A stretch of 64,000 bases of DNA. It comes from Trichoplusia ni. Its lineage: Eukaryota; Arthropoda; Insecta; Lepidoptera; Noctuidae. Positions 1 to 11,612 of the stretch are shown here, one piece after another (the first letter of the stretch is position 1; the number at the start of each line of letters is the position of its first letter). The notes under the pieces are model-generated. The model made no database searches. It was not told where the DNA came from and was given only the letters and a program-made list of their open reading frames with translations. The translations under genes were made by a program, and so were the position numbers. The stretch spans positions 4,898,001 to 4,962,000 of the forward strand of contig NC_039483.1 in the NCBI RefSeq assembly GCF_003590095.1, in the 5' to 3' direction.

Positions 1-300
1 GAGAAAGACGTGGTTTCTCAATGCTGTTTTATTTGCTACTGACTTTAAAGATTAAAAGAATTAATATTATAATGACACATGCAGGTTATACATACTTAAA
101 AGGAGTTTCACACATACATAAGGCTCTAACACAACAAGTAATTAGTGAGCATTTGATATAACTTACTTTGTAAAGCCTACTTAGAGATATTATTGAAATC
201 ACAGAACAATTTGAGAGGAAAAAAATTGTCGGCGTAGTTCCTGCTAGTCATTCATTTCGCATCATGTTCTACTTACTAAATAGCACTTTAAGTACCGTTA

Positions 301-380
301 AAATAATCGACCGCGTCAATCGTAGCTGAACCTGTGATCGATCAACTTAAATATGCAGTTGAAACTTAGCCACGAACTCC
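301..380 (-). repeat. 5S-rRNA-derived SINE, 5' fragment
   Basis: Read on the minus strand, this piece matches the 5' part of the 5S-derived SINE seen whole at 48.3 kb. It has the leader with CGTGGCTAA, then TCGATCACAGG and a degraded GCGGTC block. The box C region and the body are missing. It is recognised only by comparison with the other copies in this window. Confidence 0.55.
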
Positions 381-400
381 TACGATCGTGCTATCGTTAA

Positions 401-835
401 ACCTATTTACGTTAGCTATATACCTGCCTAGTTGGTGTGATGTGTCTAATTCGATTTGGCCGGCGTCCAGCCCGTGTGTTATATGACGTTGCCAACGACC
501 AACAGATGGCGCTGTGTTATTGCATTATATTACTCTCTGACAAGCAAGTTGTGAAAGATTTCCTTCAATTTCATCGTCCGCGTTTGTTTGTTGTGTCTTG
601 TTTATCTAAGCATTACTATTGAGAAAAAAATGGCAGTTATTTCTGATGAAACTAATGTCCATTGTGGGATCAAGAAAAAGTGATAATTGAGATGCGTGGT
701 TTTGGGTTGATTCATGAGTTATAAAATAAATCTCTATAAAAAAAAGTCTATCAGACAGATTTACAAAACAAATTGTTACGTATTTTTCATTTTAACCCAT
801 CCTTAAAAAAAGGAATATAAAAAACACTTAGGTTT
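401..835. other. Unassigned stretch, no supported gene
   Basis: A 61-codon + frame at 437-622 opens with GTG and has no recognisable domain or splice context, so I do not call it a gene. The only local signal is AACAGATGGCGCTGTG near 501-516, which resembles an insect CTCF-type motif. The rest is AT-rich. Confidence 0.5.
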
Positions 836-925
836 AGTAGTGGGGGATAAAATCAACTTTTGCTAGTAAAAAAACGTACTGGCAAGTGACGTCACACGAG
901 ATTTTAAATAAACATAAAAAAAATA
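836..925 (+). repeat. Dispersed repeat piece with a CRE palindrome
   Basis: A G-run, then CTAGTAA, then AAAAACGTAC, then GGCAAGTGACGTCAC occur in the same order as at 43,562-43,660, so both are copies of one dispersed repeat. This copy keeps the palindrome TGACGTCA (887-894), the consensus cAMP-response element. The 99-codon frame starting inside it (886) is not supported as a gene. Confidence 0.5.
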
Positions 926-1394
926 ATACGTATCCAATATTTTTTTGGAAATCTGCCTTCCCTATTCATATCGCACCAGATTCAAAGCTGTATCAATTAA
1001 TTCCCATTACGAGAACCATTTACCATTATCACATCAATCTCATTACAACAGAAAGGGTTAATTACAATTTTTTTTTAATGAAATGGTTCTCGAGTTTCGG
1101 TAACAGATTTAAGCTATGCGGGAAAGTAATTAGTTTGATAAATATCAACTTTAAAGCAAACTCGAACGGTGAATGTGTAAATTAGATTAAAATATTCGAA
1201 TAACTTCGGTCTCCGTTAAGTAATTGTATTAAAATTTAATTGAGAGTTCGTTAGTATGAGAATAGCAAATCGGTAATTGTTCGTTCAAGCACTCTAATTG
1301 TTGGATGGCTTATTGCAAGTAAAAAAAATAAAATTTATGAGTCATTTAGATCAAGCTGCGTAATGTTCTGGATTTAGAAACGTTTAAAGAAAGT

Positions 1395-1723
1395 ATCTCG
1401 GTCTGTCTTATCGCATTCACGAAAAAACTACTGAACCGTTTGTAATGAAATTTGGTATAGGTACAGATAGAATAAAGCCTGAGACCGGATATAGGTTAAA
1501 AAGGGTTGTAAGAAGGGGTAATGGGGGCCAAAGTTTAAGTCATTCTTTTTTTGGAGTGGATCGCGGCTTTGAAATTTGGCTTAAATATTTTTTATATACC
1601 ACAGCGGTTTTTGGGTAAGTTGATTTTAATGGGGTGGGGGTCAAGGCTATATTTTAACTAATACTAAACTAACTAAACCTTTAAACTGAAGTTCACGCAG
1701 ACGGAGTCGCGGGCCACCGCTAG
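1395..1723 (+). mobile_element. Helitron-like non-autonomous element, 5' end unclear
   Basis: The right end shows the terminal structure shared by many elements here: a short GC hairpin (ACGGAGTCGCGGG region) and then CTAG at 1720-1723 followed by T. The interior carries degraded 'ctactgaaccg...aaatttgg' text typical of the same group. There is no coding capacity. The left end is too worn to place. Assignment to Helitrons is inferred from the CTAG end plus hairpin. Confidence 0.5.
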
Positions 1724-2184
1724 TTTTTAGTATTTTCAGTAAGATTCAGTTAGAATATTTTGTATACTAAAATTTAAATTAAGAAATAGGTCAACACATT
1801 TCTATCTTGAAAACGCTTTTAATATAGCTCTATAATATTGAAAAGTTAATAAACCCATGTAAGATACAAGAGACAAATAAATCTCTTCGACTAATTCCAC
1901 TTTCAATTTGTCTTTAACAAACTGTGAGGACAAATAAAAATGATCAGAAGTTTCACTTTAAGGGACAAGAGAAATAAGCTCGATTTAAAATGTATTAATA
2001 AGAAATGATCACGGTTGAATAAGACAAGCTAATATAGCTGTTACGTACATAGTACCGATTACAAAAAAAAACTACTAAATGGTTTTCATAATAATACGTA
2101 AAAAGTAATAATATTATTTTATTAATAGCGAGAAAAAAGATGGTCGTTCAATGACAGTGTCATGTCTCCAAGTACGAAATACCC
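1724..2184. other. AT-rich, nothing recognised
   Basis: No open frame, repeat match or regulatory signal stands out. Confidence 0.5.
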
Positions 2185-2290
2185 ACTAAAAATCGATTCG
2201 CGATCCCGCCGCGTCAGCTCATGATTAAGGATGGGACTGAAACTGGTCTCTAGTCTCGTGAGTAAACCGTTACATCATTGAATAATGATT
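2185..2290 (+). repeat. Repeat family P, 5' fragment
   Basis: Contains GATCCCGCCGCGTCAGCTCA, then ATGATTAAGGA and GTGAGTAAACCGTTACATC. The same blocks in the same order occur inverted at 32.6-32.8 kb and in + orientation at 46.7 kb. The family is known here only from internal comparison; it carries no ORF. Confidence 0.55.
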
Positions 2291-2394
2291 CAGTCCCACG
2301 ATAGTTTCTATAAAAATATACTAAAAATACTTAATTTAGATCGGATAAAAATAATTTTGTATGCCCATACCGAATAATAAATTGAAAACCTCTT

Positions 2395-2500
2395 TTAGGA
2401 TTCCGTACCGAAATGGTGAAATCGGAACACTGTCTGTCCGTCTGTACTTCGGTCCGTTTTACTGTCTTTCTTCCTGTTTCTGTCTCTTACTTAAGACAAC
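2395..2500 (-). repeat. Repeat family G fragment
   Basis: GGATTCCGTACC, then CGGAAC and runs of CTGTCTGTCCGTCTG, correspond to the arms and the GGAC/GACA-rich tail of the 37.1-37.8 kb element. It is short and diverged. Confidence 0.35.
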
Positions 2501-2798
2501 TGAATGAATAGCTCGCGCATTAACACAGATCTATTTTTGGCTAAATACGATGTCTTACAAGAAATTGTGTAAAGTGGAATTTCTGCATTCTCCTTCTCAC
2601 TATCTTATTGATTGGGAGAGATCTTGCAACTGGCCAGTCACGGTCGGTAATTACTTGTTACAGATGTGCACTGAAAACTTTTCTACATTTCAACTAAACC
2701 TGGAAATTGGTTCTTTTAAGTTGAGTAAATAAAATAAATTGTGTGCGAAAAGAATCATAGGACAATAAACCGTTTCATTATTGAGAATTATTTTGATA
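2501..2798. other. Nothing recognised
   Basis: A 60-codon frame at 2550-2732 has no domain, signal or neighbour supporting it. Confidence 0.5.
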
Positions 2799-3008
2799 GC
2801 TCGTGGCTAAAGTATAACGGCACAAGATTATCGATCACAGGTTAATCTACGCTTGATGCGGTCAGTCAGTGGATGGGCGACCATCCATGTTGTAACGAAT
2901 TCCTTCATGTTTCGGCACGGCGCATGTAACGAGCTCCTATTTACACATCTTTGACAATTGGTACGGTTAGATAGAAACTAGGTAGTCTGACAACCAGTCT
3001 AACAAGCG
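2799..3008 (+). mobile_element. 5S-rRNA-derived SINE, 3'-truncated
   Basis: A leader with CTCGTGGCTAA is followed by a stretch that aligns with the second half of arthropod 5S rRNA: CGATCAC, GCGGTCAGT and GGATGGGCGACC (box C of the internal Pol III promoter). A SINE body with ATCTTTGAC and TCTGACAACCAGTCTAAC follows. The 3' part present in the 48.3-kb copy is missing. Confidence 0.7.
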
Positions 3009-3358
3009 TTATCGTGCGATATACACACACAGTCTTATGGTCTAATATAACAGTCTCTTATAACCTAGACGAAAATTAAGGAAATTAGCATCCTGGTTAA
3101 AACCAATTGAACAATTTCCGTTATACCGTCAATAATGTGAATCTATTCTTTATCAAACCCTACAAAACAATGTGTTACTCTCTTTGGCATGTTCGATAGA
3201 TAAGTTGCAATTGATGTATAAGTCTCCAGGGTGTCATTGATAACAAGAAACTATATTTAGTGGTTGGCGAAGACCAGATTTTAGATCAATGTTTGTAACA
3301 AAATCCCAGGGGGTTTTGTTTAGCGTGTACAACTAATTAAAGTGTATATATAACTGAT
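3009..3358. other. Nothing recognised
   Basis: AT-rich sequence without open frames or repeat matches I can identify. Confidence 0.5.
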
Positions 3359-3505
3359 ATGCTAGCAGGCTGCAGGCTTTTCAGGTTAGCTTCAAACCCG
3401 ATGACAATGCAATTTACAAGAATAAAAACGGCTAGACTGATAGAATTGAAATTGAATGGAGTGACATTTAAAAACGTGGGTATTTCGATTTTTTAAATCT
3501 ATTAT
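3359..3505 (+). repeat. Repeat family P, 3' part
   Basis: GCTAGCAGGCTGCAGGC, AACCCGATGACAATGCAATT, AAAAACGGCTAGACTGAT and TTAAAAACGTGGGT match the distal half of the inverted copy at 32.6-32.8 kb and the 47.74-47.9 kb copy. Non-coding. Confidence 0.6.
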
Positions 3506-3795
3506 TATTTAACTACGTCAATTGGCAGGCGTTTGAAACAAACCAAAATAAATAGTGTTCGCATTGTTTTTCCTTTTACTCAGATAGAGCTTACATTGTA
3601 TTTACTAGAAATCATCAACAACATTCTAAAGTTCATTTTGTAAAATGAAGCTACAATTCTACGCTAAAAGAAAACTGCTAGTCTACCAAAACCTAATTAT
3701 TATTGTTCTCTTAAAAGTGCAATTCTTACTATATGAAACTTATTTTATTACGATAACCTAAATGAACCGTCCATTTTTTAAAATTTTAATATCAT
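3506..3795. other. Nothing recognised
   Basis: AT-rich sequence with no supported feature. Confidence 0.5.
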
Positions 3796-3940
3796 ATTCC
3801 ACAATTTTCACACAACGCCATCTAGTTTCAAACTAAGCATAGCTTGTATTATGAGTACTAGACAACTGATAAACAACTACATAAATATTTCTAAATACAT
3901 ACAAATTTTAGATAAATACACTCAGACTCTGAACAAAGGA
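3796..3940 (-). mobile_element. SINE-C, 3' half only
   Basis: The block TTCCACAA...CACAACGCCATCTAG...AAGCATAGCTTGTATTATGAGTACTA matches the complement of the SINE-C 3' body at 61.53-61.76 kb. The tRNA-derived head is absent, so this is a 5'-truncated copy. Confidence 0.65.
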
Positions 3941-4960
3941 TTTAGCCAAGTTCCGTGATTTTAAATATATTTGCATAGTGAAAATTTTTGATTTTCTATT
4001 TTGTTTTAGACTTGTAAAGAGAGACGTTGCTATGCGCAGTGTAGTGTGCTAACCCGTTTTCGCCGTGACAATAATCCTTCTATAGGAAGTTGAAGAGAAT
4101 GAAGAGAGTTGTTTAAGGAGAAGAAGAAATTATTTTAGTAGTCTTTTGGGTGTAAATGAAAAGTCTCTTAGAAGCGTCGTTTCCAATATTAGGTATTGGG
4201 TTTATCTTAATATCTTATTTTTTATTACTACCTATGTCACCAACCCCTGTATTTTTTTGCGATTATTTGAATCAACACGTCTATAACCGTCCCTACCCTT
4301 CAAAACTAGCCACTATGGAATCAACTGTTGTTTGCAATGCGTATTTTTGTTGATGTGTTTTTTAACAGGCCACGTGCACGTAAGATTGATGGCATGGTTA
4401 AGTTTACTGGAAACACATGAATAAGGGATGTGATCACCAGACAAAAATGCCAAAAGTAATAAAACTGTTGGCACCCAATCAAATTGAACGATGCCCATGC
4501 ACAAATTAGGCTCAAACTCACCTATTAAAAAATTTGACCAAATAAAAATAAATTAACTAAGTCGATAAAACAGATAAACAATACGTTTAAAAAACCTAAG
4601 TACAGCATTTTAAGAAAACCTAACTTTAAAGGACGCCAAAATAATACCAATTAAATTATCACAACGAGACAGCCCTATAGTTTAAACGAAACTGTCGTTG
4701 ATATAAAGTGGGTCGCTTCGGACGAAAGCAAACAGCTCAGTGTTTCGGAACGAGGATTTCCAACGTCAACACTTATTAACGAGGCTGTATGCTGAAGCTG
4801 TTGCATAACGATTCTTATTTAATTGTAGTTTATTGTATTTACAGAAGTAAAATTAACTTAAATTAAAAAAAAAAAAAACACTAAATTTGGTCTCTCATGT
4901 GTAACGAGAATCAATCGCCAAGCATTGCAGCATAATAAAAAAAAAGAATTTGCCTGTCAG
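3941..4960. other. About 1 kb without a supported feature
   Basis: Short frames at 4156-4353 (+) and 4313-4521 (-) overlap on both strands and show no domain. Homopolymeric A near 4864-4878. No repeat family recognised. Confidence 0.5.
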
Positions 4961-5345
4961 ACAGTGGGATTATCCGTAAGGGTTACCGTGGCCTCTTCTA
5001 ACGAAGAGCAAAGAAATAGCATGAGTGGGTTTTAGTCAGAAGAAGTCTGACACCCATTCGCTCAACCCAAAGCACAAGGACACATTTTGATGATTTATCA
5101 TCCGAAAAAAAAAGCATATCATATATGGAGATATCGATGAACATTAAGTTTCTGGTCGATAGTATCGCAAAAGCCAGCTGAGCGAGACATATGATAGTGC
5201 TAAGCGTCAGCGTAGACATAATTGCACTATCTGTTCCTTTCCTAGCACGGCCCGATGGGACGACAATCTGACACGACCGGAGAGAGACCAGAGGCATGAC
5301 CCACATTTTTAGGTGCCTTCCGAAACAGGGAAGCTAATATTCATT
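4961..5345. repeat. Dispersed repeat family D
   Basis: GTCAGACAGTGGGATTATCC, AAGGGTTACCG, GTCTGACACCC and a GC-richer block with TTCCTAGCACGGCCCGATGG and ACACGACCGGAGAGAGA stand out from the AT-rich background. A second shorter copy is at 27,894-28,065. The 102-codon minus frame inside (4998-5306) is read-through of the repeat. The class of element is not clear. Confidence 0.55.
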
Positions 5346-8300
5346 TCTGAAACGCACACAACATTTGAAAAGTCGCTGCGTTCCTAGGAATTAAAATCAA
5401 GATCGATAATAATAAAGAACACAATTAAGATTCTACCACAAATTGCTTGTAACAAGGATTAAAGAGGAACAACGGCCATAATTCATTTAGTTGCAGCGGT
5501 AGCTCAAACTTAACACAATTTAGCTCCAAATTGTGAACTTTGTTAAAAAGATTTCCACCAGAAATGGCTTAAAGAATGTCCAAGGATAAAGTTTTAAGAG
5601 TTTAACAATCTAGTTTTAAAAACTCTTTCTAAGGCGCTCCAAAGTACTGAGAACTTAACGAAAATCTAGCTTTATTCGATTTTCCGACGAAGCCGCGTCT
5701 CCGAGAATAAATAAAGTTGAAAGTATTGATGCTCAAGTTTTAAACCGTGAAATTCTCGACAAGCAAAGTGAAATATTCAATAACCACAGCAAAGTGAGTA
5801 TTAAAAATAATTCTTGCAGTTTAAATTGAGACGCTACGGACCAAAAAACGACCAAAACTATAAAATGTCACGTTAAAAGACATTGTATGACTAGTATCAG
5901 GTGAATAATTTATGAACACATTTGAGCAAAAACGTGATAAATCATGCATACATAATAAAAAAAACCCAAGGTATACAAAAACACAAGCAGTTACTAAAAC
6001 AAATACACATTATTACTACGAAAACGACATACTCTATCAAAGTACAATACAAAAAAGCGTTCATAACTTACACACATCTAAGTAACTGCACAAACAGCAC
6101 ACCCTGTATATTTCTTCTTTGAAAACAATTTTATACCACTTTTAGTCATAAATTATTCCATTCCGCTCGGTCTAGGTAAACCTAATCGCTTTTATTACAT
6201 CCTGTTTTCTGTCATGGAAACTGCACTCGTTTTCTTAAGAACATCTTTCATATTTTTTCGAGATCCAAGAATATTTATGTTGGTTCAGCAAAAATTGCAC
6301 AAGAGATTAAACTGCAATAAAATTATTTTATTAAGCTTTGTATGACTTTTTACGGTTTTAATGAGAGCTTTTTAAATAAGTCCGCAGGGAATTATTCTTA
6401 GTTCGAAATACTGTTTTCTCTTTTAGTTTTTGACCACATAGTGGAAAGGAAATTAGGACACGACCGCAGTGGCAACACGTAATTCAAAAAGAAAAGCATT
6501 TGACAGAAAATTTTACTTTTTATTTCCTTCAAGTTTATTTTTAGAACCCATAATTTGTTTCCCCGAATGTTATACAATTTATTATATTGAAGTGAATGTG
6601 TTTTATTCTTGTTTTGCTGATAGAAACGCGATTTCGCTATCGATGGTTTTCTGAAATACAACGCTTATTTCACGACAGGTCTAGTAACTGCTTTTGTCTC
6701 GATTTTACAGGTTCTTCTTATCATACAGTTGATTTGCGATTCTAGGCTTCTAACGTGACTTACACACTCTTAATAAACTTATAGTTGTGCTGGCTTTGAA
6801 GGGGTTTAACCTACTCCCTTTTATAAAGTACAAATTTATAATACGAACATGGATTCAAAATGAAATTGTGGCTGTATCTGGATTTATACTTACTTTTGTT
6901 TTGTCAGTTCGACAGTCATACCAATAGGTTATAAAATAAATTAAACAAAAATAAATAAAAATTAAAAAAACAAAAATGAAAGCGTAAATCAAAGAACGTA
7001 TACTCATTAAAAAAAACAATAATTATTATTCTTCTTTAGCTCCTACATTCGACATTACCGACTCTTCATTTCGTTTTGTCGTATTATACATTCTGTGTAA
7101 ATTAGATTGGTCTGACCACGCGGGCTTTAATACTCTGCACTTTACCCGATTGTGGTACTTAACGACTTTATTCGTGTGTATTTTACCCTTTTAGTGTTCT
7201 CTAAATAATACTATAACATGGTTTCTATGTAAGAACTAAATGTATTGTTTACTTGCGTTTAGTGCTAGTCTATTCTTTACACTGTGAGTGCGTTGTCTAC
7301 TTATATATAGTTGCCAATATTAGCGTGAGTGAAGTTTTTTTTCCATAATTTAGGATGTACTACTAGACCCCTCAAAGATTTATTTATAACTCTCACCAGT
7401 TTTCTGACTACATTAAAAAAAAACCATTAGTTATTTGTAACATCTTAAATGAAAGATTGACGGTATCAAAAACTGGTAATTTTATATTGAAATACCAAGG
7501 GACGTTACGGCAAATTGTATTTAAAATAAAAATAAATATTAATCAGTTACATTAATAGAACACACTTTTGGTCTCGATTTCAGCAAGCATTCGATTTTCA
7601 ACCGAACCCTAACGTAATAAAGTATTATCTTCAATGCTTTGACGTAGCACGTAAGAACATTTTTCGCAATAAAAATTGAAGACCGCTCTGGCATTAGTCG
7701 ATTTGTGGGACACGTGGAGTGTTCGAATGATAGTAGCTCTCATATACAGGAAATAGAATTGTACAGTTGAAATGTTCGCTATAGAAAATTTAAAGCCTGT
7801 TACAGAAAAACGTTTTATTTTCCATTCATATATGACAGCCTAAGTAAATGGCTGTGTCACCGTATAAATAATATAAAAAATTAAAAACTGAAATAAATCG
7901 TATTTAAATCGGATAAGTATATTTAATCCATTTCTGATAATACCACTTAATGTAAAAAATGAATCCTTTTCAAAGCAATTTTCTAGTCTCAAAATATTTT
8001 TTTTTATTGAAACCTGTCTGGATTTCAATTTCATGCTCAAAAAGCTTTTTTTTATATTTTTGAACACAACACGAATAACAAATTCTATTCTGGATTATTT
8101 TCTTTTGAATAAAGAAATTTGTAGAACGTTGAAGGTACTCGATTGTACAATGTTGCCTAAGTTTTAATAAATGAAATGAACAGCGTTTCCATTAAATCCC
8201 TAGGGGTACGGCGAACTTTTATACTTAATTGAATTAAAGATTATTAAAATATCGAGTTCGGAAACCACGGGTAGGACGGTACAGGCAGCAACAGAATTTA

Positions 8301-9177
8301 GTTGACACAATCCGATTTAGAAACTGCATTTTTTGAAGAAATAGAAATACTAGCATTCGCCCACGCCCACGTGGTATATTGCTGTAGTCTTGTAAATAAA
8401 AGTTGCGTTTTCCTGTTTTTTTTAATTCGATTAAAACGAACTCCTTTGTAAAATACTGGACGCCATAAAAAGGGCTACAAAACAGTCTACGGCGGTCATA
8501 TCTTTGATGTCTAACCTTACATGAGAGACATTCAGAAATAAATTATCCTTTTCATTATTTCTTATTTGCAAGTTGTTTCTAAGGTCTTATAAAATCTACA
8601 ATCAAACTAAAACATTTTATGAAACGACTTCAGTCAATAGTGTGACATTCTCTCCACAAAAACCTTTGACTCTACACAGTCACTTGACTAAATAACAAGT
8701 AGCACATGGCTAAACGCGAATAAAGTAACATCAAAAGCCACTAAATTCATCTCTGCCAAGTTTTTGTCTATCCATCAACTTGAATATGTCAACCGCAATA
8801 TGTTGTGTCAGTGTGATCGCTAACACATGCTCAACGACTAAAGATGGCACGTGGTTAAAGGACGGGCCATTTGTCAAAATTATTATGAACAACAAAATGT
8901 TCTCGACTTTTCCTTTGTTGTATATCAGTATTAAATTTGGCAACTCAATGTTACGCAAAATTTAATCAACACAGATCTGTGTTGCTTACAATGTTTTTGT
9001 GTCAATCATTTGTATTTTGTTAACTAAAACTGTATGATAATTAACAGTGATTACAAATCTGACAATTTAATAATTAATAATGTTTATTTGCAAAAACAAG
9101 TGCATGTAGGTATATAAATATTGATTCGCTTAAAAAAAACAAATTAACCTTGTATATAATTGAAATCTTCATAACCA
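5346..9177. other. 3.8-kb AT-rich stretch without supported genes
   Basis: All open frames are under 90 codons, occur in both orientations and match nothing I recognise. A weak CTAGCATTCGCCC near 8351 resembles a worn Helitron-like end but is too short to call. No splice-bounded open segment with raised GC was seen. Confidence 0.5.
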
Positions 9178-9411
9178 TAATAAATAAATAAATGCGGACA
9201 ACATCACATACATTGTTCTGAACCCAAAGTAAGTTGCTAAAGCACTTGTGTTATGTAATTCAGATACAACGAAGGTACCACAAACACCCAGACCCGAGAC
9301 AATGTAGAAATGTAAATTTTTACATTGACCCGACCGGGGATCGAACCCGGGACCTCAGAGCTAGCGACACCTTGAAACCGGTGCGTATGCCACTCGATCA
9401 CGGAGGTCGTC
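9178..9411 (-). mobile_element. tRNA-derived SINE-A, full-length copy
   Basis: On the minus strand the element starts GACGACCTCCGTG, has an A-box-like TCGAGTGGCATACG region and a good B box (complement of GGGATCGAACCC, about 9337-9348), then a tRNA-unrelated body, and ends in an ATTT-repeat tail (9178-9192 on +). The + strand frame 9234-9563 that looks protein-like (DPTGDRTRDLRASDTLKP) is read-through of this SINE. Lepidopteran SINEs such as the HaSE group have this layout; exact family not assigned. Confidence 0.85.
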
Positions 9412-10403
9412 GAACCATACCTAACCTATTTGTGGTGCACTGCTTGCCTTTCCGTCTATCAACAAATATTATGTGTCAAAGTTTTAGCCTATTAAAATTC
9501 CTATTAAACCCTCAGCCTAGCACGTCCGACTTGCATTTTACCCTATTTTCTACCTGCCCATGACTATTATGACATTTGTCAAACTAAGAAATGGTATTAT
9601 ACCAAGTAACCTGAACATTTGCGGTAAAAAACCTTCGGCAACTATTAAGTACTTAAATACTTAAAAAAAAGACCACCTTTTTCCATTAAACCTTTATGAT
9701 CTCTCACTTCTCTCTTCTTCCCAAATAAAAACGTACCTACAACCTATTCCAAATAAAAAAAAAAACACAATCTATGCTTCCTCAAAAACGTATTTCCCGG
9801 GATTTCAATAAAAAAAAACATTTAAATATACAATTTTAACATTTGGTTTGATGTGAGAGTGAAATTATTCGGTCGCGGCGTCCTCGCTTCGCTTAATGGA
9901 ACGTAAATTGGACAAATATTTGAAAGAGGCGGGGAACACGCTTTTTTAGATGCACGTGGTTGGCTAAAGGCGCCATCCTGTTTGCTACGTGTAAATTAAT
10001 GGAACATTTTAAATGTGTATTTTTTGCTGTACTATCGCAAAACTGAGTCGTAATAATGTTGACGCAAAAGTGTAAAGGGTATTTTATGTTTTAACAACGT
10101 GTCTTATCGATAACCTTAAAAATAATCTTGTATTTTTTTCACTCAATCGAAGAAATGAAAAAATATCGCTCAACGAAGTGGGCAAGTGTCAGCCAGTGTA
10201 GAAGTTCAAGTATGGTGCTATAAGCAAAATCTCTTAAATATCCTATTGACAATAAATATCTCAATAGCGTAGAATAAAAAAAAACAGTTAACCAAAAGAG
10301 CGAGTATGTAACCTCAAAACAAAGAATATGCGGTTACATTCATAGCCATATAAATTAAACGATGTAAAGGATATTTATGACTAATTACTCCTGTCCCAAA
10401 CAG
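9412..10403. other. Nothing recognised
   Basis: AT-rich. A modestly GC-rich patch at 9865-9985 (GGTCGCGGCGTCC, AAAGGCGCCATCC) has no open frame or splice pattern strong enough to call. Confidence 0.45.
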
Positions 10404-10407
10404 TTAC

Positions 10408-10637
10408 CTCAATTTTGTACAAGTATAGGTGTAGGGTCCTTCACAAACAATTGGTATGTTCCGGCGTCGAAGCCGCAAATTGCTTATTAGGTAGCCAGTG
10501 GCACTTTGACAGGCCACACAATGGTCGCGGTAAATTACTGTGTTGAAGAGTGGGACTACCGAGAAAAGTAGCTTGTTTGGTGTGTTCTTCGAGAGGGTTT
10601 TCGAGGAAGAGGGAGTTTCTCCAGTTTTGGTCAACAA
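10408..10637 (-). other. Exon-like open frame ending at a splice-donor match
   Basis: A 77-codon minus-strand frame (GTG or TTG start at best) runs to a stop that lies inside GAG|GTAACT. The reading frame therefore closes just past a good 5' splice-site match (exon end about 10408). It encodes a basic stretch RLRRRN and a Cys-containing CEGPYTYTC segment. No domain is recognised and no clear acceptor is seen at the upstream side (above 10637). It could be an internal exon, part of an old mobile element, or chance. Confidence 0.2.
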
Positions 10638-10713
10638 TTACGAGATGAATATGAAATTATACAGAAATATATCAATACAAAAAGTTATGGCATTTTTATT
10701 TGTTTAAATCTTT

Positions 10714-10800
10714 CACAAAGACACCCAGACTCAGAACAAGCGTTCGTGGATCACATTAACGCCTAATCTACGAGGATCGAACCCGCTGTTGATCATGATA
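10714..10800 (-). mobile_element. SINE-B fragment
   Basis: CACAAAGACACCCAGACTCA, GAACAAGCGTTCGTGGATCA and GGATCGAACCCGC match the body and B-box region of the fuller SINE-B copy at 32.1 kb. The tRNA-like 5' end is lost. Confidence 0.65.
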
Positions 10801-10954
10801 TAAAATTTTGAAGAAAAGCGTATTTAGAAAATAACATATTTCAAATAACTAAGAACATCAAGTATCTTCTAGGTATCTCAAACTCACAAAGTTTCATCTA
10901 AAATACGTTGAATACCACCGTTCGTTACGAGCTACCTTCCAAAACATAATAGGT

Positions 10955-10968
10955 GCGCCCTCTAGCGG
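10955..10968 (-). promoter_or_regulatory. CTCF-like motif
   Basis: The minus strand reads CCGCTAGAGGGCGC, which fits the vertebrate/insect CTCF core CCASYAGRKGGCRS at all but one position by eye. ATGGCCGC, similar to a Pho/YY1 site, lies about 30 bases further along (10994-11001). Binding is inference only. Confidence 0.3.
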
Positions 10969-11169
10969 TTCCAAACTGTAATCCTACGTAAAACATGGCC
11001 GCGATGCATTATGTCCCCAACTTGAGTAAGGGGCCAGACGCCACGTTTTAAAGCAATATCATTGCAGTTTTATAAGCGGGATAGCACTAGACAGCGTTGA
11101 ACGGCGTCTTCCTTTAACAAATACAGTTTTACTTTTTGAGGTGTGGTACAACCTCAGATTCACGATTTA

Positions 11170-11475
11170 TTACATTCCTACTACACCTGTCTGTTGGTTC
11201 GTATCGTAAACAATGCGAGGAGTTTCTGGCAAATGCGGTGCAATTTCGGTGATGTTATTTGTTTGCGTCGTATGTAACGACAGTTTAAATTTTGGTATGT
11301 AAGAAGGTTTTTTTTTGGTAAGGAGGCGCGTTATCTTTATAGAATTAAAATGAACCTGTTTTGCAGGAATTTCAATAAAGATTTTGTTTTCATTCGTCTT
11401 GTCAAGTATAATAAGAGAAATGCACAATTGTAAGACGAAAATCATTGGCTGCTTCCACGACGCTTTTGTTATCAA
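11170..11475 (-). other. Unidentified 101-codon open frame
   Basis: The frame encodes a short hydrophobic segment (MIFVLQLCISLIIL) followed by a Lys/Thr-rich stretch and PETPRIVYDTNQQTGVVGM, then TAA overlapped by AATAAA. The hydrophobic start gives it a secreted-peptide look, and the C-terminal text has a very weak likeness to the 'P-x-IV-x-x-YN' region of piggyBac-type transposases. Neither is convincing. It overlaps the plus-strand frame 11415-11612 by about 60 bases, so at most one is likely real. Confidence 0.2.
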
Positions 11476-11612
11476 AAAAGGTTTTTAAAAATGAACATTC
11501 TGGGAAAGAAGAAAATATAAATGTTCAACCTGGCTCTCAACAAACAAAAAAACGATATAAATATAAACTTCATAATTTGCGGAATACGGCGAGATTTCTC
11601 TATTTAAACGAG
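11415..11612 (+). other. Exon-like open frame with a strong splice donor
   Basis: The frame is open from just after a TAA at 11412 and reaches AACGAG|GTATGT, a strong 5' splice-site match (donor GT at 11613). The peptide is hydrophilic, with KEENINVQPGSQQTKKRYKY and then KLHNLRNTARFLYLNE, and has no recognised domain. No good acceptor with a polypyrimidine tract lies directly upstream in the open region. It may be an internal exon of an unrecognised gene, a decayed mobile-element exon, or chance. Confidence 0.22.

Noticed and set aside
8349..8400. CTAGCATTCGCCCACGCCCACGTGG as another Helitron-like end
   Set aside because: Hairpin and interior text are too diverged and no opposite end could be found.
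9234..9563. 109-codon + frame with protein-like text (DPTGDRTRDLRASDTLKP)
   Set aside because: It is read-through of SINE-A; the same text appears at 25,766-25,948 on the other strand wherever the SINE occurs.
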